Part shown: positions 1-7,043 of the stretch, one piece after another | How the letters are laid out: each line of letters opens with the position of its first letter | How positions within the stretch are numbered: position 1 is the stretch's first letter | Assembly: GCA_934167935.1 (NCBI GenBank) | Contig: CAKPMH010000028.1 | Location: 1-14,519 of the forward strand | Length of the DNA: 14,519 nt | Reading direction: 5' to 3' | DNA from: an uncultured Bacilli bacterium | GTDB taxonomy: Bacteria; Bacillota_I; Bacilli_A; RF39; UBA660 | Notes under the pieces: model-generated | Database searches by the model: none | The model's input: only the letters and a program-made list of their open reading frames with translations | Told to the model about the DNA's origin: nothing | Position numbers and translations under genes: made by a program

Positions 1-1575
1 TCTGATGGGGTTTTTAGAATTGAATTAAGTAATGGTTTTAGAGATGATGGTACTCGTGATCGAATAGTTGAAAGAGTATATGGTACTGAAGAAGATGCAA
101 TAAAACGAAGAGATGAAATGAAAAAATTGCAACAGCAAATGAAAGAAGAAGGACTTAAAGCTGAAAATGGTGGTTATACTCTTATTCAAACCTCAAAAAT
201 ATACTTAGGTGATACTAAATATCAAAAGAGATCACTTAATACTGTCAGAGGGTATAAACAATTACTTAATAATTGGATTTTACCTAGTTTGGGAGATATT
301 AAAATAAGGAGTATAACCGAACAAGATTTAGAAAAGTTATATGACAAAATGAGAAATTCGAATAATCCTCAAACTGGTAAACCTTTATCTGAGACTTATA
401 TTAATCATTGTCATAAATTAATTGCTTCTATTTTTAATTATGCGAAAAAGAAAAAATGGTTATTAACAAATCCTGCAGAATTTGTTATAAATCCACCTAA
501 ATTAAAAGTTAAAAAAAAGGATTATTATAACTATGAAGAAATGATGGAAGTGTTTGAGCTTTTGGAAAAGTATGACATTAGATTTAGAACTGCAATATTT
601 ACCCTGTTTAATACTGGATTTAGACGAGGTGAACTTTGTGGTTTGAAATGGAAAGACATATCAAAAAGAAAAATGCCTATTACTGAAAATGGTGTTAGAA
701 AATTTCAAACAACTTATATTATTAGTGTTAATCGTGAACTTGCAGTAGCATCAAAAGAAATGCGACAAGATCCTGATTTTTTTAAAAAGTATGAAATTAT
801 AGAACAAGTAACAAATTCATTAGTTGCAATTAAACCTAAAACTGATGAAAGTGCTAGAAAGATTGTTGTTGTTGAAGAAGTTTATAATACACTTATGGAA
901 TATAAAAATTATCAGATTGAAAATGGTTTTAATCCTACTGCTGAAGATTATATTTTTAGAACATTAAAATTAAATAGTGTCTGGCATCCTGATTATTTAA
1001 CTAAAGATTGGTCTAGATTTGTAAAAGATAATTCTCTAAAGCCAATAACTGTCCATGATATAAGGCATAGTCATGCAACATATTTATTAGCAATAGGAAT
1101 ACCATTACAGGATGTTGCTCGTAGATTAGGTCACTCTGAAGTATCAACAACTTTAAAAATATATACTCATAGTAATTTAATACAAGATCAAAAAATTGCT
1201 AATGTGATGGAAAGATATATTTATAACAATAATGATGCACCCAATGTTGGCATTCAACCATTAACTTTATTATCAATATTAACAAAAAATCCAAAAATTA
1301 CTAATGAAAATGATTTATTTGATACATTAGAGTGGTTGTCCAATGACAATATAACATATGATGATTTAGATACTTATATGAATATATGTAAGCAATATAT
1401 TTTAGATAGTAATCCAAATTTACAAATTTTTAATCAATTTATTGAAAGTGTTAATCCTGAAATAATTAATAAATTACTTGATGGCATTTATAATATTTTC
1501 GACAATAACCATGAACTTTTACTTAATCCAATAAGTGATATTTCGAAATATAAAGATGAATATATTAATATATAA
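1..1575 (+). CDS. Tyrosine recombinase (site-specific integrase), 5' end outside window
   Basis: This is a phage or integrative-element integrase that would catalyse insertion and excision between att sites. The frame is open to base 1 without a stop. The 39 codons before the first internal ATG (118) read like the end of an arm-site DNA-binding domain (FRDDGTRDR, VYGTEEDA), so the gene starts to the left and 118 is not its start. In the 524 visible residues, a SAM-like core-binding domain spans about 60-170. The catalytic domain follows, with Arg208 (in TGFRRGE), a Lys near 278-280 (KPKTDES), His352 and Arg355 (HDIRH), His378 (LGHS) and the nucleophile Tyr388 (IYTH). About 135 residues follow the Tyr, much longer than the usual short tail; this acidic, Asn-rich tail has no recognised domain. 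The gene ends 220 bases before a tRNA-Trp attachment site, as expected for an element-borne integrase. The family is certain; the element type (ICE or prophage) cannot be judged from here. Confidence 0.95.
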   Translation, partial: SDGVFRIELSNGFRDDGTRDRIVERVYGTEEDAIKRRDEMKKLQQQMKEEGLKAENGGYTLIQTSKIYLGDTKYQKRSLNTVRGYKQLLNNWILPSLGDIKIRSITEQDLEKLYDKMRNSNNPQTGKPLSETYINHCHKLIASIFNYAKKKKWLLTNPAEFVINPPKLKVKKKDYYNYEEMMEVFELLEKYDIRFRTAIFTLFNTGFRRGELCGLKWKDISKRKMPITENGVRKFQTTYIISVNRELAVASKEMRQDPDFFKKYEIIEQVTNSLVAIKPKTDESARKIVVVEEVYNTLMEYKNYQIENGFNPTAEDYIFRTLKLNSVWHPDYLTKDWSRFVKDNSLKPITVHDIRHSHATYLLAIGIPLQDVARRLGHSEVSTTLKIYTHSNLIQDQKIANVMERYIYNNNDAPNVGIQPLTLLSILTKNPKITNENDLFDTLEWLSNDNITYDDLDTYMNICKQYILDSNPNLQIFNQFIESVNPEIINKLLDGIYNIFDNNHELLLNPISDISKYKDEYINI

Positions 1576-1580
1576 TAATT

Positions 1581-1612
1581 CCCACAATTCATTGTAATTG
1601 TGGGCTTTTTTT
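1581..1612 (+). terminator. Rho-independent terminator of the integrase gene
   Basis: A perfect 9-bp stem (CCCACAATT at 1581-1589 with AATTGTGGG at 1596-1604) and a 6-base loop are followed by a run of seven T residues. It begins 5 bases after the integrase stop codon. Confidence 0.9.
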
Positions 1613-1680
1613 CTATTTTATGGTTATTTTCAAGGGTATTAGAAGTCCAAAAGACTTTTGTTGTGCTTTTTGAGGTCAAC

Positions 1681-1700
1681 TGGTGGCACTTTTGGTGGCA
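1681..1700 (+). repeat. Two direct copies of TGGTGGCA, possible integrase arm-type sites
   Basis: TGGTGGCA occurs at 1681-1688 and again at 1693-1700, a 12-base period. The pair lies between the integrase gene and the attachment core. Short direct repeats in this position are often arm-type binding sites for the integrase N-terminal domain. That role is inferred from position only. The rest of 1613-1795 shows no gene. Confidence 0.4.
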
Positions 1701-1795
1701 AAAGTATTGATTTTAACCAATTTATATCGTATAATATCAATGTATAAAATAGTTTTTTTCCTTTGTTTTACTTGATTTCATTATTTTACTACTAA

Positions 1796-1851
1796 GGTTT
1801 TGGTGTCCTCCAAAACCACTGTTGGGAGTTCGATTCTCTCCACCCCTGCCA
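1796..1851 (+). other. Attachment site (right end) of an integrated element in a tRNA-Trp gene
   Basis: The sequence changes here from unrelated DNA to the 3' half of a tRNA-Trp gene. At the junction is a perfect 8-bp inverted repeat, GGTTTTGG (1796-1803) and CCAAAACC (1810-1817), around a 6-base centre (1804-1809). This is the form of the two core-type integrase sites flanking the strand-exchange region, here over the anticodon loop. The duplicated tRNA part would run from about 1808 to the CCA at 1849-1851. Because the tRNA 5' half is missing, the element lies to the left and the intact tRNA-Trp should be at its other end in the same direction. The exact crossover cannot be fixed without the other att site. 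Confidence 0.8.
1808..1851 (+). pseudogene. 3' fragment of tRNA-Trp (anticodon CCA)
   Basis: The fragment holds the anticodon loop CTCCAAA (1808-1814, anticodon CCA at 1810-1812), the 3' anticodon stem ACCAC, a 4-base variable loop and the T stem GGGAG/CTCTC around TTCGATT (1829-1835). It ends with the acceptor strand CACCCCT, discriminator G and encoded CCA (1849-1851). No matching 5' acceptor strand (AGGGGTG) or D arm precedes it, and only three of the five anticodon-stem positions pair upstream. It cannot fold as a full tRNA and is best read as the copy left by element integration. Confidence 0.85.
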
Positions 1852-1878
1852 TTTTGAAATTACACGTATGTGTTTAAT

Positions 1879-1907
1879 AAAATCTAATATTAATTAGATT
1901 TTTTTTT
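1879..1907 (+). terminator. Terminator, probably of the original tRNA-Trp gene
   Basis: A 9-bp stem (AAATCTAAT at 1880-1888 with ATTAGATTT at 1893-1901) has a 4-base loop and a following T run. It stands 28 bases after the tRNA fragment, where the native tRNA transcript would have ended before integration separated the two. Confidence 0.7.
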
Positions 1908-1952
1908 ACTATATAAATCCTTTCTTTAATATATTATATGCTTATAAATAAT

Positions 1953-1972
1953 AAAAAAAGACATTAGTCTTT
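1953..1972 (-). terminator. Terminator of the DUF2975-HTH-DUF4173 operon
   Basis: Read on the minus strand, AAAGAC and GTCTTT pair around a 4-base loop and are followed by a run of U. The stem begins at the stop codon of the DUF4173 gene. The stem is only 6 bp, so it is moderately convincing. Confidence 0.6.
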
Positions 1973-3182
1973 AATTTATTAAGTTAATAAATGATTCATT
2001 ACATAAATATAAATTTAATATATAAGTAATTATAAATATAGTTGTAAAAGTAATTCCTTCATAATATTTTAATTTATAAACTATTTTTTTAATCAATAAT
2101 CCAAATAAAATTAATTCCATTGTAATAAAGAATATAACTTGCAGTCTTAAAACTGTAAATCCATATTCATTTATATATAAAAACATTCTATAATATGAAT
2201 TAAATATTAGAAATATTGAAAATAAAATTAGTAAAATTAATAAATTTTTAATTCCTTTATTAGTTTTTATTATGTCTGTTTTATATAAATAATAAATAAT
2301 AATACCAAAATTTATTGATGTAACAATTAATAATTGAAAGAATCCTTCTCTTGCATATTTTGAGTATGTATATGAAACAGGTATTTTTAAAAAATTAGTT
2401 GTAATTTTAGATATTTCTGATATTAAAAATAAAACGAATACGGAATTTATGATAATTAAGATTGTTTTTGTTATAATATCATTTACTTCTTTTTTATTAG
2501 GTAAATTAAATTTAAAATCCTTATTTTTTAATATATTTATGAAAATAGCAAATAATATTGTGAAAGATATAGTAAATGGAAAAATAAAATTTGAAAATAT
2601 ACGACTAATATCAAATTTATCAAAGAATAATCCAAAAATATTATCGATTAGTTTACCAAAGTATTTATCAGCATCTTTTAGTAGAAGAAGTAATATTAAA
2701 GCAATTGGAAATCCTATAGCACATCCTATAATAATTGATGTTAATTTTTTATTATCCTTTTTTTTAAATTTAATATAATTTAAATTATTAAATAAATTAT
2801 TAGGAAATAATTTAAATATATTTTTGATTAAATTATTTCCAATATAATAATTTTTGTTAGTAAGATTAAATAGAAACATTGTAATTATTATAGGAAGTAT
2901 AATTAAATTTAAAAGTGTATTACTAAAATCTATTTTAATAATTAAATTACTTATTAAAATTAGAGTAATCGGGATTAAAAATAAATATGCTTTTTTATTA
3001 ACTTCAAGATTATTTTTTTTAATTAATATAATATTATTTATAACTAAGATTGATAAAGGAACAACTATTATTTTATTATAATTTTCTAAATTAAATAAAT
3101 TTATTAATGTAATAGCAAGTGCAGATATTAAACATGTAAAAGTTATTAAATTTAAATTATATTTTTTGATATTTTCATTCAT
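1971..3182 (-). CDS. DUF4173 family multi-pass membrane protein
   Basis: A hydrophobic integral membrane protein of 403 residues with about ten membrane segments. The C-terminal part carries the signature of the DUF4173 (DUF4153-like) family: YAREGFFQLL at about 276-285 and YYRMFLYINEYGFTVLR at about 330-346. Its biochemical function is unknown. The start chosen is ATG 3182 (MNENIKK), because an AAGGTGAT ribosome-binding site lies just upstream of it. The ATG at 3197 would place that site inside the gene. From 3182 the gene overlaps the end of the HTH gene by 8 bases, which suggests translational coupling. It is the last gene of a three-gene operon with a DUF2975 protein and a YozG-like regulator. 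Confidence 0.85.
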   Translation of the reverse strand: MNENIKKYNLNLITFTCLISALAITLINLFNLENYNKIIVVPLSILVINNIILIKKNNLEVNKKAYLFLIPITLILISNLIIKIDFSNTLLNLIILPIIITMFLFNLTNKNYYIGNNLIKNIFKLFPNNLFNNLNYIKFKKKDNKKLTSIIIGCAIGFPIALILLLLLKDADKYFGKLIDNIFGLFFDKFDISRIFSNFIFPFTISFTILFAIFINILKNKDFKFNLPNKKEVNDIITKTILIIINSVFVLFLISEISKITTNFLKIPVSYTYSKYAREGFFQLLIVTSINFGIIIYYLYKTDIIKTNKGIKNLLILLILFSIFLIFNSYYRMFLYINEYGFTVLRLQVIFFITMELILFGLLIKKIVYKLKYYEGITFTTIFIITYILNLYLCNESFINLIN

Positions 3183-3387
3183 TAGTATCACCTTCATATT
3201 CTAAAATATCACCTGGTTGGCAGTTAAGAGCTTTACATATTGCTTCTAATGTAGTAAATCTTATTGCTTTTGCTTTATTAGTTTTTAAAATGGATAAATT
3301 AGTTGTAGTTATTTTTGTTTTTTCACTGAGTTCATTAAGGCTTATTTTTCTTTTTGCCATCATTACATCTAAATTAACAATTATCAT
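3175..3387 (-). CDS. YozG-like Xre/Cro-family HTH regulator
   Basis: A 70-residue single-domain DNA-binding protein. The helix-turn-helix spans about 15-60, with SLNELSEKTKITTTNLSILK forming the first helices and recognition helix. The C-terminal pattern AIRFTTLEAICKALNCQPGDILEY is typical of the small regulators (Bacillus YozG type) encoded beside DUF2975 proteins, and is split here as AIRFTTLEAICKAL then NCQPGDILEY. The start at 3387 gives the family's usual MIIVNLD beginning and overlaps the DUF2975 stop codon in an ATGA arrangement. It probably controls this operon, but no operator could be recognised. Confidence 0.9.
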   Translation of the reverse strand: MIIVNLDVMMAKRKISLNELSEKTKITTTNLSILKTNKAKAIRFTTLEAICKALNCQPGDILEYEGDTNE

Positions 3388-3836
3388 ATTGTGTAATCAA
3401 CTTCTTCCTTATAGTTTATAGCACATTTAAATACTTGACCTAGTATATAAAAGCTTAGACTTGCTATAAAAGTAACGACAATCATAGCTAAAGACAAAAT
3501 TGTTGGAATAAAAATCACTTTAATTGCTATTATAATCGCTAGTAACATAAATATACAAGCAATTATTTTTAAATATTTTACAATTTCTATTTTAAATGGG
3601 GTATCTTTATATATATCGTTAAAAATTTTAGTTAAGAAAAATACAATACTTAAACTTAGTATGTAACAAGCATAAAATGCAATTTTATAATAAATAGAAT
3701 GATTATTAAATAAATCAACATATTTATCGCTTAGTATATTATATAAATCTGGTATAAAAAATAAACAAATTATACCAACTATAAATAATAAATATAAAAT
3801 TATTGTAATTAAATTACCTATAAAACTTTTCCTCAT
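3384..3836 (-). CDS. DUF2975 family membrane protein
   Basis: A 150-residue protein with four predicted membrane segments (about 8-30, 48-68, 87-108 and 112-136), matching the size and layout of DUF2975 proteins (Bacillus YoaS type). Its molecular role is unknown. It is the first gene of the operon. The start at 3836 is set by GAGGTGA a few bases upstream. The stop overlaps the start of the HTH gene by 4 bases. The pairing of a DUF2975 protein with a YozG-like HTH is common in Bacillota; the membrane protein may modulate the regulator, which is inference. Confidence 0.8.
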   Translation of the reverse strand: MRKSFIGNLITIILYLLFIVGIICLFFIPDLYNILSDKYVDLFNNHSIYYKIAFYACYILSLSIVFFLTKIFNDIYKDTPFKIEIVKYLKIIACIFMLLAIIIAIKVIFIPTILSLAMIVVTFIASLSFYILGQVFKCAINYKEEVDYTI

Positions 3837-3853
3837 AATGTCACCTCATTTTG

Positions 3854-3882
3854 ATTATATGATTAATTTTATTAAATGTCAA
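3854..3882 (-). promoter_or_regulatory. Promoter of the DUF2975-HTH-DUF4173 operon
   Basis: On the minus strand, TTGACA (3877-3882) and TATAAT (3854-3859) are separated by exactly 17 bases: a perfect sigma-A consensus. It lies 18 bases before the DUF2975 start codon. Confidence 0.85.
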
Positions 3883-3939
3883 TATATATTTTACGATTAT
3901 CATAAAATATATTATATAAAAAATAAAAATAATTTTATG

Positions 3940-3968
3940 TTGATATATTTTATATAATGTGCTATTAT
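3940..3968 (+). promoter_or_regulatory. Promoter of the metal exporter / Fur-family operon
   Basis: TTGATA (3940-3945), a 17-base spacer and TATTAT (3963-3968), preceded by TGC as an extended -10. Transcription would start near 3975, inside the palindrome at 3971-3991. Confidence 0.75.
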
Positions 3969-3970
3969 AT

Positions 3971-3991
3971 AAATGCAAAAAAATTGCATTT
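3971..3991. promoter_or_regulatory. Candidate operator palindrome over the transcription start
   Basis: AAATGCAA and TTGCATTT form a perfect 8-bp inverted repeat with a 5-base A spacer, placed just after the -10 element and directly before the AGGAGG site. This is a typical position for repressor binding. The Fur-family regulator two genes down is the obvious candidate ligand. It could instead act as a hairpin at the 5' end of the mRNA. Confidence 0.55.
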
Positions 3992-4001
3992 AGGAGGATT
4001 T

Positions 4002-4844
4002 ATGTTGGATATTATATTAGATACGATTATTGATTCAGTAAAAATATTACCATTTTTATATTTAACATTTTTACTTATGGAGTTTCTTGAACATAAACTA
4101 TCAAATAAAAGTAAAGATAAGTTGGAGAAATCGGGTAAATTTGGGCCATTATTTGGTGGAATATTTGGAGCTTTTCCTCAATGTGGATTTAGTGTTGCTG
4201 CTACTAATTTATATGTAGCCCATATCATAACACTTGGAACACTTATTGCTGTTTATTTATCAACATCTGATGAAATGTTACCAATTTTATTATCCAAAGG
4301 GGCTTCATTTACTTTAATTTTAAAATTTCTTTTTATTAAAGTTTTAATTGGAATATTTTTTGGCTTCATTATTGATTTTGTATTTAGAAAAAAAATAGAA
4401 ACTAGTTATATACATGAAATTTGTGATGATGATCATTGTGATTGTGATCATGGAATTATAAAATCAAGTATTAAACATACATTAAATATTTTTATCTTTT
4501 TAATTATTATTTCCTTTTTATTAAATTTTGTTATGAGTTATTATGGAGAAGATAAATTAAGAAGCCTATTTTTAGATAATAATATTTTCAGCCCATTTAT
4601 TTCAAGTTTAATCGGATTAATACCAAATTGTGGCGCTAGTGTTATCATAACAGAACTTTATTTGAGTAATGTTATTTCATTTGGCTCTGCACTTGCTGGT
4701 CTTCTTACAGGTAGTGGCGTTGCTATACTTGTGTTATTTAAAGTAAATCATAATATTAAGGAAAATATAAAAATTTTATCTTTAATTTATTTTATAGGTG
4801 TATTTTGTGGAATTATAATGAATTTTTTAGGAATAAGTATATGA
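4002..4844 (+). CDS. ArsP_2-type putative heavy-metal exporter (putative manganese transporter)
   Basis: A 280-residue inner-membrane permease with about eight membrane segments. It has two similar halves, each with a Pro-x-Cys-Gly signature: FGAFPQCGFSVAATNLY (55-71) and GLIPNCGASVIITELYL (205-221). This matches the Pfam ArsP_2 group, annotated as putative 10-TM heavy-metal exporter or putative manganese transporter. Between the halves a hydrophilic loop carries a His/Cys/Asp cluster (His138, Cys141, His145, Cys146, Cys148, His150), a likely metal-binding site. The start is ATG 4002, which has AGGAGG at 3992-3997; the earlier in-frame ATG at 3957 lies inside the promoter. The gene overlaps the Fur-family gene by 4 bases (ATGA). 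The transported metal cannot be told from sequence. Confidence 0.8.
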   Translation: MLDIILDTIIDSVKILPFLYLTFLLMEFLEHKLSNKSKDKLEKSGKFGPLFGGIFGAFPQCGFSVAATNLYVAHIITLGTLIAVYLSTSDEMLPILLSKGASFTLILKFLFIKVLIGIFFGFIIDFVFRKKIETSYIHEICDDDHCDCDHGIIKSSIKHTLNIFIFLIIISFLLNFVMSYYGEDKLRSLFLDNNIFSPFISSLIGLIPNCGASVIITELYLSNVISFGSALAGLLTGSGVAILVLFKVNHNIKENIKILSLIYFIGVFCGIIMNFLGISI

Positions 4845-5218
4845 TAGAAGAATATTTTAAAGAAAAAAACATTAAGTTAACTAAACAGAGAAAATTAATT
4901 TTTGATATTATTGATGAATATGGTGAAGTGACATTTAAAGATATAAGAAATAAATGTGGTAATAAAATGAATAATTCTACAATATATAGAATAATAGAAT
5001 TATTTTTAAATAATAATGTAATTATTAAAACACTAAATGATGAAATTTATTATTCTATAAATAAAAATGAGCATAAACATTATATATATTGTGTAAAATG
5101 TCATAAAAAAACTTTAATAAATATATGCCCTATAAATAGCATTAAAGATACTGGTTATAAAGTTCTTTCACATCAAATTCAAATAAATGGAATTTGTAGT
5201 GATTGTCAAAAAAAATAA
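4841..5218 (+). CDS. Fur-family metal-responsive transcriptional regulator
   Basis: A 125-residue protein with the Fur fold. An N-terminal winged helix (about 1-75) includes KLTKQRKLIFDII and the recognition-helix segment NNSTIYRIIE. A C-terminal metal-binding dimerisation domain follows. The structural zinc pairs are present (Cys84 and Cys87, Cys119 and Cys122), with further possible ligands at His78, His80, His88 and His111. Whether it senses iron, zinc, manganese or peroxide (Fur, Zur, Mur, PerR) cannot be decided. The start at 4841 overlaps the exporter stop and has AGGA 8 bases upstream; the in-frame ATG at 4805 lies within the exporter gene without a good site. It probably represses its own operon through the palindrome at 3971-3991. 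Confidence 0.9.
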   Translation: MIEEYFKEKNIKLTKQRKLIFDIIDEYGEVTFKDIRNKCGNKMNNSTIYRIIELFLNNNVIIKTLNDEIYYSINKNEHKHYIYCVKCHKKTLINICPINSIKDTGYKVLSHQIQINGICSDCQKK

Positions 5219-5238
5219 AGGTTTAAAGCCTTTATTTT
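5212..5238. terminator. Bidirectional terminator between convergent genes
   Basis: AAAATAAAGG (5212-5221) and CCTTTATTTT (5229-5238) form a perfect 10-bp stem with a 7-base loop. The stem covers the stop codons of both the Fur-family gene (plus) and the pyrophosphatase gene (minus), which end 13 bases apart. Confidence 0.8.
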
Positions 5239-6848
5239 ATTATTTCCATTATATTTGGGACAAGTTGTTTTTTTCGTGATACGCATCCTGCTAAGTAATA
5301 ACCTTGATGTATATCTTTGATATTAAATGCTAGGGATATTTGTTCTTCATTATCTTTTGTATAGAAAATGTATGAACCATTTTTAATAATATCAGTAACA
5401 CATAATAAAACTAATTCACATTCTTTATTTACTTTTATTTCTTCAATTAATTCAATATATTTATCTTTTTCCTTTAATATTTCTTCATAATTTAATGTAA
5501 ATACTTGTGATACTGCAAATTTTTTATCATCAACTGGAAAAATTTTAATATCTTCATTAACAATTTCTTCCTTTGTTTTTCCATCTAGTGAAGTTCCAGC
5601 TTTAAACATCTCGTTTGCATAATTATTATAATCAAAACCTATTATATCAGATAGTGCTTTAACAATTATTTTATCTAAATTTGTTGTTGTAGGACTTGTA
5701 AGTGCTAATGTATCTGATAATATACCTGATATCATAAGTCCAGCAATATCTTTTGGAATATCAATTTTGTTTTCTTTAAATAGGGAATATATAATTGTAT
5801 TTGTACTACCAACAGTCATATTTCTAAAGTTGATAGGTTGTTTTGTTGTTAAATCACCAATTTTATGATGATCAACAATTTCTAAAATATCAGCTTCATT
5901 TAAACCTAATGCACTTTGTTCAGATTCGTTGTGGTCTACTAATATACATTTTTTTCTATTTTTTTCAGTAATTTCAGTTATTCTTATTAAACCATGACAT
6001 ATTCCTTTTTTATCTATTATTGGATAGTTGTTATGTCCTAACTTGCTGCTTTTAATTAAAAAGTCATCATAATAATCATTTTCATCAAATGTTTCTATTG
6101 AATCATCAGTTATTAAATTCTTTATATAATTTGATAAACCAATTAATTTAGCTGTATGAAAACTATCATAATTTGTTCTAATAACATTAACATTATTATT
6201 TTTAGCAATTTCTAAGTGTTCTTTTTTTATTTCATTATTACCGACTATGATTAGTAATTTTATTCCGCTATTTACTGCATATTCTATAACACTATGTCTG
6301 TCACCTACTATTAATATTGTTTTATTGTTTAATTTTAAATTTTCAAGAAATGTTGTACTTCTATATGTTGCAGCCAATATATTTCCATTAATTTCATCAG
6401 AGCTTTTATTTAGAATTTCTGCATTTAAAACTTCAACAATATTTTGTAATGATGTATTAATTAATGTTTGATCACTTGTTAATAATTCTTTAAAAATTGT
6501 TTTAATTGTTACTAGACCTTTAAATTTTTTGTTATCATCAACAATAGGAATTCCTGTTATATTTTTTTCTAGTAAGAATTTATAAACATCTGATATAGAT
6601 TTGTTTTGATTTAAAAAATAATTTCTATGATAGTTTAAATCTTTTATTTGTAATTTGACATCATTTAAGTATGATGGTTCTTTAACTTTAAAATAATCTA
6701 AAACAAATTTTGTTTCTTTGTTTATAGGTCCTAGTACTCTTGGTTCAGTGTTATAACCTAATTTGTTTTTTAGATAAGATAGTGCTATTGCAGCTGTAAC
6801 AGAATCTGTATCTGGTTTTTTGTGTCCAAATATATATACTTTTTGCAT
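5232..6848 (-). CDS. Manganese-dependent inorganic pyrophosphatase, CBS/DRTGG type (family II, DHH)
   Basis: A cytoplasmic enzyme expected to hydrolyse pyrophosphate to phosphate. In its 538 residues the DHH catalytic domain is split by a regulatory insert. Catalytic ligands are His9, Asp13 and Asp15 (GHKKPDTDS), Asp305 (VDHNE), the DHH triad 326-328 and Asp379. The C-terminal DHHA2 domain carries SRKKQ at 524-528. The insert holds a first CBS motif (about 75-122), a DRTGG-like domain (about 155-240, with DRHSVI) and a second CBS motif (about 254-295). This is the layout of pyrophosphatases known to be controlled by adenine nucleotides and diadenosine polyphosphates. The start at 6848 is supported by GAGGTGA 5 bases upstream. 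It is a single gene converging on the metal-exporter operon. Confidence 0.92.
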   Translation of the reverse strand: MQKVYIFGHKKPDTDSVTAAIALSYLKNKLGYNTEPRVLGPINKETKFVLDYFKVKEPSYLNDVKLQIKDLNYHRNYFLNQNKSISDVYKFLLEKNITGIPIVDDNKKFKGLVTIKTIFKELLTSDQTLINTSLQNIVEVLNAEILNKSSDEINGNILAATYRSTTFLENLKLNNKTILIVGDRHSVIEYAVNSGIKLLIIVGNNEIKKEHLEIAKNNNVNVIRTNYDSFHTAKLIGLSNYIKNLITDDSIETFDENDYYDDFLIKSSKLGHNNYPIIDKKGICHGLIRITEITEKNRKKCILVDHNESEQSALGLNEADILEIVDHHKIGDLTTKQPINFRNMTVGSTNTIIYSLFKENKIDIPKDIAGLMISGILSDTLALTSPTTTNLDKIIVKALSDIIGFDYNNYANEMFKAGTSLDGKTKEEIVNEDIKIFPVDDKKFAVSQVFTLNYEEILKEKDKYIELIEEIKVNKECELVLLCVTDIIKNGSYIFYTKDNEEQISLAFNIKDIHQGYYLAGCVSRKKQLVPNIMEIIK

Positions 6849-6875
6849 TTTTTCACCTCATTTATATACTTTAAC

Positions 6876-6881
6876 ATTATA
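6876..6881 (-). promoter_or_regulatory. -10 element of the pyrophosphatase promoter
   Basis: On the minus strand a consensus TATAAT lies 28 bases before the start codon. No good -35 element is seen at the normal spacing, so only the -10 is called. Confidence 0.4.
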
Positions 6882-7043
6882 AATCAAAAATTCTAAAAAA
6901 TAAATAAAATATCATATTTTTTTTAATTTTGTCTATATTTTTAAAGTTTTATATATATTTTGTCTTTTTTGTAGGAATATGTAATATCATAACAATTCTA
7001 TTGAAAAACTTTTTTAATATATTTTAAGTATAGGAGGCAATAT

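Noticed and set aside
1488..1679. Minus-strand 63-codon frame across the integrase end
   Set aside because: It crosses the integrase terminator and has no ribosome-binding site or recognisable product.
1745..1851. A complete tRNA-Trp gene
   Set aside because: No 5' acceptor strand or D arm can be found upstream, and two of the five anticodon-stem positions do not pair.
2449..3081. Plus-strand open frames (2449-2778 and 2854-3081) opposite the DUF4173 gene
   Set aside because: They are antisense shadows of a low-complexity AT-rich membrane gene, without ribosome-binding sites.
3911..3958. 11-base inverted repeat ATTATATAAAA / TTTTATATAAT in the gap before the metal exporter
   Set aside because: It is simple A/T sequence with a 26-base spacer, easily expected by chance at this base composition.
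6247..6471. Plus-strand 74-codon frame opposite the pyrophosphatase
   Set aside because: The minus-strand gene has complete catalytic motifs across this region; the frame is a shadow.
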